A DNA stretch of 64,000 bases from Natrialba asiatica DSM 12278 (GTDB lineage: Archaea; Halobacteriota; Halobacteria; Halobacteriales; Natrialbaceae), in assembly GCF_000337555.1 (NCBI RefSeq), contig NZ_AOIO01000030.1:221955-285954 (forward strand), read 5' to 3'. Of this stretch, positions 27,236-35,910 are shown one piece after another (within the stretch, counting starts at the first letter, position 1; every line of letters begins with the position of its first letter). Below the pieces are notes generated by a model, which saw only the letters and a program-made list of their open reading frames with translations, did not search any database and had not been told where the DNA came from. Position numbers and translations under genes: made by a program.

Positions 27236-28791
27236 GGTTGCTCACCGCCGGTGTGGGTCGTTTCGCTCATTTCGCTCGTCTCACTCGCCTCGCTCGTCGC
27301 GTCTGTAGTCGTCCTCGGATCGGTATCGCGGTCGTGGTCAGGCGCGTTAGTGCCGGCACTGTCCGGGTGGTCGTGAGTGCGGTCGTGATCGACGCCTGTC
27401 CCGGGATCGTCACCGGTATCGGTGCCGTTCTCACCACCGCTATTGCCCCCGCCACGACTGCCACCACCGCTACCGGCACCACCACCACTACCATCACTAC
27501 CGCCTGTTCCGACACCACTCGGGCGACTTCCCAGTGGAATTGCAGCCGCCGTTTCCTCGCGATGGCCGAGCAATCCCTTCGGCCGCCGTTGCATGAGGAG
27601 GATTAATGCGACACCCATGATCACGAACTGGAGCGTCAGGAACTCGTCAAACGTGTACCGAACCAGCGGCCCGGGGTCCGCAGAGAGCAGCGGTCCGACC
27701 GCGCCCGCGAAGGTATTCGGGGCGTCGTCGACTGCCACGACCTGATCGATCACCCGTCGGAGGTACTGCGGCCCCTCGAACAGCACGGCGACGAAGAGCC
27801 CGGACCCGAGAACGCTTCCCGTGTTCGAGCCTGCACCGCCGATGATCAGCGCGATCCAGATGTAGAACGTGACGTGCGGACGGAACGCCGTGGGCGTCAC
27901 GCCGGTCCGGCGGAATCGCCACAAAATTCCGGCGAGTCCCATCAGCGCACAGCCGAGCACGAACACCTTTATCTTGAAGCTGTTCGTGTTCTTGCCGAGC
28001 GACTGGGCGGCCTCCTCGTCCTCGCGGATCGCCTTCAGCACGCGCCCGAACGGCGACCGGCTCGTCCGCTGGATGAGCCAGTAAAAGCCCGCCAGGACGA
28101 GTACGAGCACGATCGAGTACGCGAGCGCCCGCGCCTGCGTCGGCCCGAAGCCGAACAGGCTGTTCGTCAAGTCGACGAACGAACTGAACGCCTCGAGTTC
28201 GAAGATAGCGTTCATCGGGTCGCCGTAGTTCCGGATGAGTCCGCGGCCGCCGCCCGTCCCGAGTTCGGCACCGAGAATGGTGAACTCCTGGAGCGCACCG
28301 GAGGTAACCCCGAGACGGACGATTTCTGCGAACGCGATGGTCGTGATGGCGAAGTAGTCGGCCCGCAACCGCAGTGCAGGAAGGGCGACGACGAGTCCGG
28401 CGAGGCCGGCGACGACGACGCCACCGACGATGGCGACGGGAACCGGAAGTCCGAGACCGGAGTATTGTGCGGCCCCGCTCGGATCGACCGGCTTCGCGAG
28501 CATCATGGTGGTGTACAGCCCGATTGCCATGAAGCCGGCGATGCCGATGTTGAACAGCCCGGTGTAGCCCCAGTGGAGGTTCAACGCCAGCGTCACCATC
28601 CCGTAGACCGCGATCAGGTAGGTCATCCGCCGGAGCGTGTTAATGATCCCGTCCAGCGAGTAGCCGAGGACGAGGCCGATCGCGGCGTAGATGAGGTAGA
28701 TCGCGCCGATAACCGCGACGATCTTGAGGGCGTCGTGTTCCCACAGCGTTTCCAGTTGTGCTCGGTAATCGGAGTGCGTTGTCGTGCTCAT
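27232..28791 (-). CDS. livM: Branched-chain amino-acid ABC permease LivM with long disordered tail
   Basis: A 519-residue permease. Residues about 20-420 hold around ten membrane helices with the family motifs LNLHWGYTGLFNIGIAGFMA, ALPALRLRADYFAITTIAF and GRVLKAIREDEEAAQSLGKN (the coupling loop for the ATPases), and IGGAGSNTGSVLGSGLFV. From about residue 425 the protein continues for roughly 95 residues of low complexity: Gly/Ser blocks (GGAGSGGGSRGGGNSGG), then Asp/His/Thr-rich sequence. Ordinary LivM stops near the end of the membrane part. The tail should be on the cytoplasmic side. Overlaps livH and livG by 4 bases each. Confidence 0.92.
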   Translation of the reverse strand: MSTTTHSDYRAQLETLWEHDALKIVAVIGAIYLIYAAIGLVLGYSLDGIINTLRRMTYLIAVYGMVTLALNLHWGYTGLFNIGIAGFMAIGLYTTMMLAKPVDPSGAAQYSGLGLPVPVAIVGGVVVAGLAGLVVALPALRLRADYFAITTIAFAEIVRLGVTSGALQEFTILGAELGTGGGRGLIRNYGDPMNAIFELEAFSSFVDLTNSLFGFGPTQARALAYSIVLVLVLAGFYWLIQRTSRSPFGRVLKAIREDEEAAQSLGKNTNSFKIKVFVLGCALMGLAGILWRFRRTGVTPTAFRPHVTFYIWIALIIGGAGSNTGSVLGSGLFVAVLFEGPQYLRRVIDQVVAVDDAPNTFAGAVGPLLSADPGPLVRYTFDEFLTLQFVIMGVALILLMQRRPKGLLGHREETAAAIPLGSRPSGVGTGGSDGSGGGAGSGGGSRGGGNSGGENGTDTGDDPGTGVDHDRTHDHPDSAGTNAPDHDRDTDPRTTTDATSEASETSEMSETTHTGGEQP

Positions 28792-29900
28792 GCTGTCGTC
28801 GTCCCTCCAAAGAGCCCGGATGGCCTGATCAGCAAGACCAGGATCATCATCAGGAACGCCGTGATGGTCGTAAAGTCACCGCCGGGGAGCCAGATCATCG
28901 ACATGTGCATGGCAACGCCGATGATGAGCCCGCCGAAGATCGCACCGTAGATCGAGCCGATCCCGCCGAGGATCACGGCGGCGAAGATCAACAGCAAGAG
29001 CAGCCAGCCGAACTGCCAGTCGATCGTCCCCGTCCACAGCACCATGAGGTATCCCGCGCTGCCGGCGAGTCCCCCGCCGATCATCCAGGTCCAGCGGATC
29101 ACACGCTCGGTCGGAATTCCGGTTACAAGCGCCAGATCCTTGTTATCCGACATCGCCCGCATGGCCTTCCCGAGTTTCGTTCGCTGGAGCAGCAGGTGGA
29201 CGCCGATCATCAGCGCCACGGCCGCCGCGATCAACGTCCCGTCGTGGGCGTCGATCGACACGTAGCCGTCGACGAGCAACAGATCGGCCGACGGGACGCT
29301 CGCGGTAGTCCCGCGAGACTGGCTCGAATACACGAACACGATGAGATAGCGCAGGGCAAAGGCAACGCCGATACTGGTGATCAACAGCGGGATGCCGTCG
29401 GAACCGCGCATCGGTTTATAGGCGAGGCGGTCGATCAGCACTGCGAGTAGCGCGGTCCCGACGCCGGCGAGCAAGAGCCCGCCGAAAATCGCGATCGGCG
29501 TCGACATAACCGAAATGCCGAACTGTGGCCCCCCGATGCCCCGCTGTGGACCGACGAGGGCCAGATGACCGATACTCGCCGCGCCCCAGCCGCCGATGAG
29601 GTACGTGCCACCCCAGCCGATAAACGCGCCGACGGTGATCGTATCACCGTGTGCGAAGTTTGCGAAGTTGAGGATGCTATAGGTCATCGAAAGACCGATT
29701 CCCGCGAGACCGATGATCAGCCCGTACAGTATTCCTTGCACCACGTATCGCCCGATACGTGAGATGTTATACGTCCCGTCAAAGACGCCGAGGATGAGAT
29801 CTCCCACCAGGAGTAAAGCACCAGTTCCAACAGCGAGCAACAGGAGTTGCTCTACTGTGAGATTTCTCCCCCGTGTAACGGCGTCATCTACAGTCGACAT
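28788..29900 (-). CDS. livH: Branched-chain amino-acid ABC permease LivH
   Basis: A 370-residue permease with about nine membrane helices. Family motifs: GIGLSMTYSILNFANFAHGD (about 62-81, the LivH opening signature), AYKPMRGSDGIPLLITSIGV and GKAMRAMSDNKDLALVTGI (coupling loop), and AAVILGGIGSIYGAIFGGL. It is the first gene of the operon. ATG 29900 has a strong Shine-Dalgarno GGAGGGG (29906-29912) and a TATA-like box at 29941-29951, so this mRNA has a short leader, unlike many neighbours. No binding-protein gene lies upstream of livH, where it often is in other species. Confidence 0.94.
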   Translation of the reverse strand: MSTVDDAVTRGRNLTVEQLLLLAVGTGALLLVGDLILGVFDGTYNISRIGRYVVQGILYGLIIGLAGIGLSMTYSILNFANFAHGDTITVGAFIGWGGTYLIGGWGAASIGHLALVGPQRGIGGPQFGISVMSTPIAIFGGLLLAGVGTALLAVLIDRLAYKPMRGSDGIPLLITSIGVAFALRYLIVFVYSSQSRGTTASVPSADLLLVDGYVSIDAHDGTLIAAAVALMIGVHLLLQRTKLGKAMRAMSDNKDLALVTGIPTERVIRWTWMIGGGLAGSAGYLMVLWTGTIDWQFGWLLLLLIFAAVILGGIGSIYGAIFGGLIIGVAMHMSMIWLPGGDFTTITAFLMMILVLLIRPSGLFGGTTTA

Positions 29901-29905
29901 TCATT

Positions 29906-29951
29906 CCCCTCCGTAATGCCACTGTTTCCCATGTTACCATGATATATGTTA
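29906..29951 (-). promoter_or_regulatory. livH promoter and Shine-Dalgarno
   Basis: On the minus strand, AACATATATC (29941-29950) is a TATA-like box centred about 45 nt before the livH ATG, and GGAGGGG (29906-29912) lies 5 nt before the ATG. Predicted leader of about 20 nt. Confidence 0.5.
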
Positions 29952-30238
29952 TGGTGCCACATCCAGACGATCCGAGCGAGCGAGACGAGGCTTCTCCGTC
30001 CCTCTTCATCCGCTGAACTCGCTGAACTTGGTGAAAACCGCAGTTGAGCGATCGAGAACGGGATCGCACGCGTGTTTACTCAACCACAGTCATCCACTCG
30101 TGCAAACAGGACGAGAACAGCCAGTGCGACAGTTCGCTTTGCCGGGCACTACTCCTGCCGGTTGACTCCGTTCCCAACCGGTCCGAGACACAGTCCAGTT
30201 CGACTCACAGAAACCGAGAAGATGCCTCCAGACGCTGC
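29952..30238. other. Intergenic region upstream of livH, nothing recognised
   Basis: Between the livH promoter and the end of the next minus-strand gene I see no convincing coding frame, RNA gene or repeat. Together with the livH leader it makes a 338-base gap. It is slightly lower in GC than the flanking genes. Confidence 0.4.
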
Positions 30239-30541
30239 TCAATCCACCTCCCACTCCACATCATCCGCCCGGACGGTCGCTACCTCCTCCCGATCGCCGA
30301 ACACGCGAAAGACGAACCCCGCGTCGTCCCGTTCGAACTGCAGATCGATCGTCGTGACATCCGTACTGAACTCGGCTACCGCAGATGGCGATCCGTCCCG
30401 CGATGCAGGCGCTTCGAGGCCGTAGTCCTCGTATGCGACCTGCGTCGAGGCGACGATCATATCTTCCGCATCGTATACGTCCGCATCGATCCCGCTTGCA
30501 TCCGTCTCTCGAACCTCGAGTCGGTACGTCTGAATCGGCAT
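30239..30541 (-). CDS. Hypothetical small acidic protein
   Basis: A 100-residue protein that I do not recognise. It starts MPIQTYRLEVRETDASG and looks like a small beta-rich domain (TYRLEVRE, TTIDLQFERDDAGFVFRVFG, EVATVRADDVEWEVD), strongly acidic as expected of a haloarchaeal cytoplasmic protein. No membrane segment or cysteines. ATG 30541 is preferred; upstream in-frame codons give an Arg/Cys/Pro-rich sequence unlike real protein here. It lies downstream of the RPA operon on the same strand, 83 bases after the phosphoesterase stop. Confidence 0.65.
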   Translation of the reverse strand: MPIQTYRLEVRETDASGIDADVYDAEDMIVASTQVAYEDYGLEAPASRDGSPSAVAEFSTDVTTIDLQFERDDAGFVFRVFGDREEVATVRADDVEWEVD

Positions 30542-30624
30542 AGTGGCCGTTCTCCCGGGCATCGGATGGCGATACGGCTTACATGCGCATGCGTCGCAAC
30601 CGAGACGACACAACGGAGACCGGG

Positions 30625-31524
30625 TCACACCGACTCGTAGGAGCCAAGCCGGGTCCCATCGAGGAGATACGCCTCCCCGTCCGCGAGCCCGTCCGGAAGA
30701 AACGGCGAGAGAAACGACTGCTCCGGCAGGTTCACCCACGTTCCGCCGACGAGTTCATTGAACGCCGGGAGGACGATAATCTGTGGTGGCTCGGCCGGTG
30801 AATCGTCCGCAAGCCACGGCAGCGTCGCTCCGAAGTGGTCGCGAAACGGGTCCGGATCGAGCCGACCGCGGAGCCAGACGCGTTCGACCCGACTCCCGCC
30901 GACTTCGTCTTCAAGGCGGACACACGGGTGTTCGTGGCCGAGACAGACGACTGCTGAGTCGAGAACGGCGCGCGAAGGCCAGGTGTGCCCGTGACAGACG
31001 CCGACGGTGCCGGTGCCGGTACCGGTGCTAGCGCTCTCGGAACCGAGCGCGATACCGTCGCCGGAAACGATGGTTACCGACCCCGCTGGTGGACCCGTCG
31101 GGGGGGCTGTCCCATCGGCTGGCTCCAGCCACGTCTCGATCGCGCCGTCGTGATTGCCTTTCACGATCGTCACGTCGAGCGATCGCAGCGGTTCGGATTC
31201 GAAGAGCACCTCGAGTTCAGCGCGCTCGGCACCGCCGGGGTCGCCGATCGAGTGCATGAGATCGCCGAGGACGACGAGGCGGTCGGGATCGGTTCGCTCG
31301 ATGAGCGAGGAGAGGCGTTCGCGGCGCTCGGGGGCGTGACTGGGGACGTCGACGCCGCGTTCGTACCGCAAGCCGGCTTCGTAGCCGGCGTGGTAGTCCG
31401 CAACGAGAAGCGCCCGCTCGGTCCCGAGATCGGCGAGTGCGGCCGGCTGGCCGAGGACGGGTTCGACGCGGGTGTCGGCGGGTTCGGGGGTGCCAGGGGT
31501 GTCGGGCGGGCGGGAGTCTCGCAT
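30625..31524 (-). CDS. rpe: Calcineurin-like phosphoesterase of the RPA operon
   Basis: A 299-residue metallophosphoesterase. The di-metal motifs are in order: LLVADYHAG (D-x-H), VVLGDLMHS (GD), VKGNHDG (GNHD), VCHGHT and CLGHEHP (GHxH). Haloarchaeal members of this group are encoded third in the operon with replication protein A and its associated protein, in Haloferax volcanii as rpa1-rpap1-rpe, and the same order is seen here: the start is 11 bases after the RPA-associated protein's stop. The substrate is unknown; nuclease or nucleotide phosphatase activity is possible. The final 70 residues (PQIIVLPAFNELVGG) are also conserved in this group. Confidence 0.88.
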   Translation of the reverse strand: MRDSRPPDTPGTPEPADTRVEPVLGQPAALADLGTERALLVADYHAGYEAGLRYERGVDVPSHAPERRERLSSLIERTDPDRLVVLGDLMHSIGDPGGAERAELEVLFESEPLRSLDVTIVKGNHDGAIETWLEPADGTAPPTGPPAGSVTIVSGDGIALGSESASTGTGTGTVGVCHGHTWPSRAVLDSAVVCLGHEHPCVRLEDEVGGSRVERVWLRGRLDPDPFRDHFGATLPWLADDSPAEPPQIIVLPAFNELVGGTWVNLPEQSFLSPFLPDGLADGEAYLLDGTRLGSYESV

Positions 31525-31535
31525 GCCGAACTCGA

Positions 31536-33434
31536 TCAGATCGCTTTGAGCGTTTCGTCACCCGATTCGTAGCACTGCCCGCCCATCAATGCGTCCTGAA
31601 TCGCGTCTTCGATGTCGGCCTCGGACGTGCCGGTGTCGGCGGCGACGGTTTCGATCAGTTCCGTACGGTCCGCCCCGTCGCCGTCGTCTAAGTCTTCCAT
31701 CGTGTCCACGACGTGCGCCTGTAGGTCGACGGTTTCCGGCTCCTCGGTCGCTTCGGCCTCAGCCTCGTCCGCATCGGTCGCGTCCGCGTCACTCGCACTG
31801 TCGTCCGGTTCCGGCTCCGGCTCATCCGTCTCTTCAGTCTCCGTCTCTGGCTCCGATTCCGCTTCGGAGTCGGCCTCCACGGCCGTCGACGATTCCGCTG
31901 CGTCGTCCTCCGCAGAATCGGTCTCGAGATTCGATGCCGGCGGTGCGCCGAGGTCGTCGCTCGCGCTTGAACTCGTCTCCGCATCCGTCTTCGCTTCGCT
32001 TGATTCATCGTCGCCAGCCGTCGCATCGGCGTCGGTGACGTCCGCAGCGTCCGGCACATCGATGTCCGCTTCGCCCGGATCGTCGACTTCGGTTCCCGTC
32101 GTGAACTCGGTCCCGAACTCGTCTTCGATCTGCTCGCGCTCTTCGTCGTCCATCTCGTACATGCCGCTGTCACCGGGATCAGGACCGGAACCGGAATCGG
32201 TATCGGCATCAGCATTGACATCGGCATCGGCATCGGAACCGGCATCGAAGTCGCCGAGCGATTCGGACTCGGCATCGTCGACTTCGGCCGTGTCGTCCGC
32301 GGTATCCTCGGAATCCACAGTCCCTTCGGTACCAGTCTCAGTAGTCTCCTCGGTATCCGTAGTACCGGCTTCAGCCGCCGAACTCTCGGTCGCATCCGGC
32401 TTTTCGCTCGCTGCAGCCGTCTTGCTCTCGTCGGACTCGAGTTCGTCGTCGGCTGTGGCTTCGTCACCGGACTCGTCGAGCTCGACGCTCGTCGTTTCCG
32501 TCTCGGTCGCCGTGCCGGTGGCGGCCGCCGTCTCGTCGGTGCTCGCCGGTCCGTCGCCCGCTGTTGCCGTTGCCGCAGTGGCTGTGTCAGCCTTCGGCCC
32601 CGACTCGGAGTCCGTCGCTCCACCAGCGTCACCAGCGCCACCAGCGAGTTCACGCTCGTCGATGTCGAGGCCGTCGCCGGCGGCAAGCGACGCGAGCGAG
32701 TCGACGGTCACGTCCCCGCCCGTCTCGTCCGGTCGAACGGTGAACTCGCCGACCTCGTCGCGGTCGTTCGCGACGACTTCGACCGCCTCTATCGCACAGT
32801 CTCGAAGCGCAGCGAGGTACGACGGCGTCGTGCCGTAGTGATCCCGTGCGAGCGGGATGCCCGCCGCGAGACCGAACTCGACGCCGGCCTCGCGCAGGGC
32901 ATCGGTCACTCCGTCGTCGCTCGCGTCCGGCAGCGAGTCGAGCGTCGCGGCCTCGGCGTAGGTGCCGACGCGCTCGATGGTCTGTTCGGCCGTGGTGACG
33001 ACCCACCGATCGCGCGTTTCGGCGTCGACCGCGGCGATGCTCTCCGGCCGAATCGACGTGTAGACGCGGTCGCCGTCGTCGGGTTCGAACGTCCGAGCTT
33101 TGCCGGTCACTGCGACGAACGCCGGCGGTTCGACCTGCTCTAGGAAGGCTAGCGCATCGGGCTGGTACTGCCCGGCGTAGACGACGAACGCACCCGTCGG
33201 ATCGACGACGCGGGCGCGAACCATCTCGTCGTTGACCGCCGTGACCTCGGTGAGCGTCCCGACGGCGAAGACGCGGTTGACCCGGGCACCGGTCGGTGAA
33301 ACGACGTAGTTCGGCGCGCGCTCCTCGTCGCTCTCCGCGTACGACAGCGAGGCGTCGTCGTACTCCGCCGCGAAGAGCCGATAGGCGATCTCGCGGCCCG
33401 GAATATCCTCGTCGTCGGAGCCGTTCGCGCTCAT
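31536..33434 (-). CDS. rpap1: RPA-associated protein (RPAP)
   Basis: A 632-residue single-strand-DNA-binding partner. Residues about 10-240 hold the conserved RPAP region with an OB-like fold (YVVSPTGARVNRVFAVGTLT, ARVVDPTGAFVVYAGQYQ, FVAVTGKARTFE). Residues about 250-560 are a very acidic, Ser/Thr/Ala-rich low-complexity stretch. The last 65 residues are again ordered (DLQAHVVDTMEDLD to EDAIQDALMGGQCYESG), resembling the small helical module at the RPAP C-terminus. The start ATG overlaps the RPA stop by 4 bases. Known Haloferax RPAPs bind only their own RPA, so this protein should pair with the RPA encoded just upstream. Confidence 0.9.
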   Translation of the reverse strand: MSANGSDDEDIPGREIAYRLFAAEYDDASLSYAESDEERAPNYVVSPTGARVNRVFAVGTLTEVTAVNDEMVRARVVDPTGAFVVYAGQYQPDALAFLEQVEPPAFVAVTGKARTFEPDDGDRVYTSIRPESIAAVDAETRDRWVVTTAEQTIERVGTYAEAATLDSLPDASDDGVTDALREAGVEFGLAAGIPLARDHYGTTPSYLAALRDCAIEAVEVVANDRDEVGEFTVRPDETGGDVTVDSLASLAAGDGLDIDERELAGGAGDAGGATDSESGPKADTATAATATAGDGPASTDETAAATGTATETETTSVELDESGDEATADDELESDESKTAAASEKPDATESSAAEAGTTDTEETTETGTEGTVDSEDTADDTAEVDDAESESLGDFDAGSDADADVNADADTDSGSGPDPGDSGMYEMDDEEREQIEDEFGTEFTTGTEVDDPGEADIDVPDAADVTDADATAGDDESSEAKTDAETSSSASDDLGAPPASNLETDSAEDDAAESSTAVEADSEAESEPETETEETDEPEPEPDDSASDADATDADEAEAEATEEPETVDLQAHVVDTMEDLDDGDGADRTELIETVAADTGTSEADIEDAIQDALMGGQCYESGDETLKAI

Positions 33435-34750
33435 GCGTCCACCTCCTCGGCGTCCGCGCCACCATCGATCTCCGTTACCCTCTCAACCTCCTCGAGGAAG
33501 GCGCGTGCACGCACCTGCGGATCGTCGTCGCTCTCCCCGAACCGTTCCGCGTCGAGGTTCGCCCCGTACTCATCAACCGAGAGGTGTCCGCGCACGCTGA
33601 ACTCGTGGCCGACGATGCGCTCGCGGATCGTGTCGGCGACGACCGACTGGTCCATCGCCTCGCGCGCTTGCTCGAGGGCGTCATCGAGCGTGCCGCCGTA
33701 GACATCCGCGGTCAGTTCGTCGTCCAGTACGACCGTGACGGTGCCGGTGCCGTCGTCGAGGATCGCCTTCACGCGAAGGTCGTCGATCCCGTCGACGTCG
33801 CCGTGGGTCCGGCACTGCCCTTTCTGAATGACGCGGTAGCACTCCGGACAGCGCTGGATGAGCCCGGAACCGTCCCGCACCGCGATCACGTTACCGACGA
33901 GTTCAACGTCGTAGATGCCGCCGGTTTCGACGGCCTCGCGGATCGCCATCGTCGTCGTGTCCGCGCCGACCTCGATCTCGCGGTCGAGTTCGGTGACCGT
34001 CGAGAACTCGGAGACGTTGATCTCGGGGACGCCGCGGAACTCCTGGACGTAGGCGTTTTCGATGCGGACCGGGCCGCCGTCCTCGATTTCGGGTGCGGGG
34101 TCCCAGTTCGTGAACGGGAGGCGGCCGCTCTCGTCGCCGAAGACGCCGCTCAGGATTTCCGTCTCGCCGTCGCGGCCGTCGATCGTCCGACGTTCGCACT
34201 CGAGAACGGTAACCTCGACGGCTCTCGCGCGGTCGCCGGTTTGCAGGTCGGCGAGTGTCGCGTCGCCGCCGATTTCCTGCGTGATCTGCAGCGACTCGTC
34301 GACGAACGAAAGCGAGGTGCTTTCCCCGATGTTGAGTTCGGGTTCGCCGTCCCACTCGCGGACGCCGGCGTTGCCGGCGGTGATCGTGTCACCCGGTGAG
34401 AGTCCGAAGTCCTCCCAGGCGGTGTAGTCGATGGTACCGGTCTCATCGGCGAGTTCACCTTCGACAATGACGTGGTCCGATCCCTGGTAGCGGATCGATC
34501 GCTTGCCGGCGGTGAGGACGGTGCACGTGACGGTGACGTTACCGTCTTCGGGCGTGATTTCGCCGATTTCCCTGCTCGAGGGGGTACTGCTTCCACCGCT
34601 CGCGCCGTCGCCGTACTTTCGGCGGAGGCTCTGTTTGGCTTCGTCGACCGGAACGCTGTACTCCACGAGATTCTGCAGGTCGGATTTGACCTCCTCTTTG
34701 TCAACGCCGAGGTCGGAGGCGAGATCCTCGGCATGATCGTCGAGTTCCAT
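33431..34750 (-). CDS. rpa1: Replication protein A, three OB folds and zinc finger
   Basis: A 439-residue single-strand DNA-binding protein for replication, repair and recombination. An N-terminal helical segment (MELDDHAEDLASDLGVDKEE) is followed by OB folds at about 65-155 (DHVIVEGELADETGTIDYTA), 165-260 and 285-400. A zinc finger of form CPEC-x8-CRTH (about Cys301 to His316) sits in the third. This domain set matches Rpa1 of Haloferax volcanii, whose operon also contains rpap and the phosphoesterase. ATG 34750 is the natural start. The frame is open for 123 codons upstream, but that part lies antisense to the end of the neighbouring gene and is not protein-like. Confidence 0.92.
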   Translation of the reverse strand: MELDDHAEDLASDLGVDKEEVKSDLQNLVEYSVPVDEAKQSLRRKYGDGASGGSSTPSSREIGEITPEDGNVTVTCTVLTAGKRSIRYQGSDHVIVEGELADETGTIDYTAWEDFGLSPGDTITAGNAGVREWDGEPELNIGESTSLSFVDESLQITQEIGGDATLADLQTGDRARAVEVTVLECERRTIDGRDGETEILSGVFGDESGRLPFTNWDPAPEIEDGGPVRIENAYVQEFRGVPEINVSEFSTVTELDREIEVGADTTTMAIREAVETGGIYDVELVGNVIAVRDGSGLIQRCPECYRVIQKGQCRTHGDVDGIDDLRVKAILDDGTGTVTVVLDDELTADVYGGTLDDALEQAREAMDQSVVADTIRERIVGHEFSVRGHLSVDEYGANLDAERFGESDDDPQVRARAFLEEVERVTEIDGGADAEEVDA

Positions 34751-34878
34751 CACTTGCCTTTCGTGTGGGGGCTTCAAAAGCGTTCCCGCAACGGGGTGAA
34801 AGTAAAGCGTTCGAACGGATTTCGGCGGGCCGGGTTCTCCGGCGGACCGCGAACGTGACCGGATGTGGAGTGGCGGTG

Positions 34879-35877
34879 TTAGTCCGCGTAGCCGAGCGCC
34901 GAGAGACGCTCCTCGACGGCGCTCTCGTCGGATTCGTCGGATTCGGCCGACTCGTCGGCTGCGGTCGGCGTCTCGATCGCCTCCGCGGGGGCGTCGCCCG
35001 ATCGCACAATCTGTTTTCGCTCCGTATACGGCGGAACGAACCACGGGACGGTGTTTAGTTCCGGCATCCGGATGTTCGTCGGGTGAAAGTAAACCGGGAC
35101 CGGGAACGGCGTCGCCCACTCACCGAGCGCGTTTCCGTGATCGGCCGTGATCACCGTCTTCCCCGGGAGATCCTTGGCGAGGGGAACGGCCTCCTCGAGT
35201 ACCCGAATCAGGTTGTCGCGATAGGCCTCCCAGAAGACGCCTTCCTCGATATCGCCGTTTTGCAACTCCTCCCAGACGAATCCGGGCGCATCGTCCATCG
35301 AATCTTCGAGCATCATATCCCGAAGTCCGCTCGTGATTTCGCTGTCGACATCGAGTTGCGTTTCGCCGATAAACGGGACGTGGGGCTGCATGAAGTGAGC
35401 GATCAGCCGCTTGTTCGGGTAGGTGTCGTGAGCGGACCGGGCGCGTTCGGAAAGAACCGCCGGGAGAACAGTCCCTGCCTCGTCGTCCCAGTCGTCGATC
35501 CAGGGGCGGTCCGTATCGTAGAACGTATCGTCAAGGATCCGTTTTTCGTGGGGGTTCGCGGTGACGTAAACGGTGTCGTTGTGAGTCCGTCCCTCGAAGT
35601 TCTCAGAGAGGAACTCCGGCGACGAACTGCCGCGAGACTGAAACCGGGAGAGTTCGCCGTCTAACGAGTTCTTGGCATAGATCTGCGTGAACAGATCGTA
35701 TCGACAGCCGTCGAGAATAATCAGGTTGTCCCAGTCCGCATCCATCACGTACTCGCCGTCGTTTCCCCGAATCCGCTTCTGGATCGGACCGAGAACGGAG
35801 GACAGCAGGAGTTGGCGTCGCATAAAGGGAGTCGTCAGCGCCCCCTTTGCCGTAGTCAGCTTTTCCTGTAGGGCCAT
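34879..35877 (-). CDS. Sulfatase/alkaline-phosphatase-fold hydrolase
   Basis: A 332-residue member of the alkaline phosphatase superfamily in a short haloarchaeal form. The metal-site segments are NLIILDGCRYDLF (about 54-66; the Asp plus Cys in the nucleophile region) and TVITADHGNALGEW (about 238-251; Asp-His metal ligands); LIAHFMQPHVPF provides another His. Such proteins often sit in glycosylation or surface-polymer loci, but here the neighbours give no hint. The C-terminus is acidic (ESAESDESDESAVEE). ATG 35877 has a TATA-like box 27 nt upstream, so longer readings were dropped. Confidence 0.82.
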   Translation of the reverse strand: MALQEKLTTAKGALTTPFMRRQLLLSSVLGPIQKRIRGNDGEYVMDADWDNLIILDGCRYDLFTQIYAKNSLDGELSRFQSRGSSSPEFLSENFEGRTHNDTVYVTANPHEKRILDDTFYDTDRPWIDDWDDEAGTVLPAVLSERARSAHDTYPNKRLIAHFMQPHVPFIGETQLDVDSEITSGLRDMMLEDSMDDAPGFVWEELQNGDIEEGVFWEAYRDNLIRVLEEAVPLAKDLPGKTVITADHGNALGEWATPFPVPVYFHPTNIRMPELNTVPWFVPPYTERKQIVRSGDAPAEAIETPTAADESAESDESDESAVEERLSALGYAD

Positions 35878-35900
35878 GAATGACTGTTCATTCACAGCGG

Positions 35901-35910
35901 TTAAAAGATT
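35901..35910 (-). promoter_or_regulatory. TATA-like box of the sulfatase-fold gene
   Basis: On the minus strand AATCTTTTAA is centred about 28 nt before ATG 35877, in an AT-rich patch (35890-35945) that stands out from the surrounding GC-rich DNA. Confidence 0.45.
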
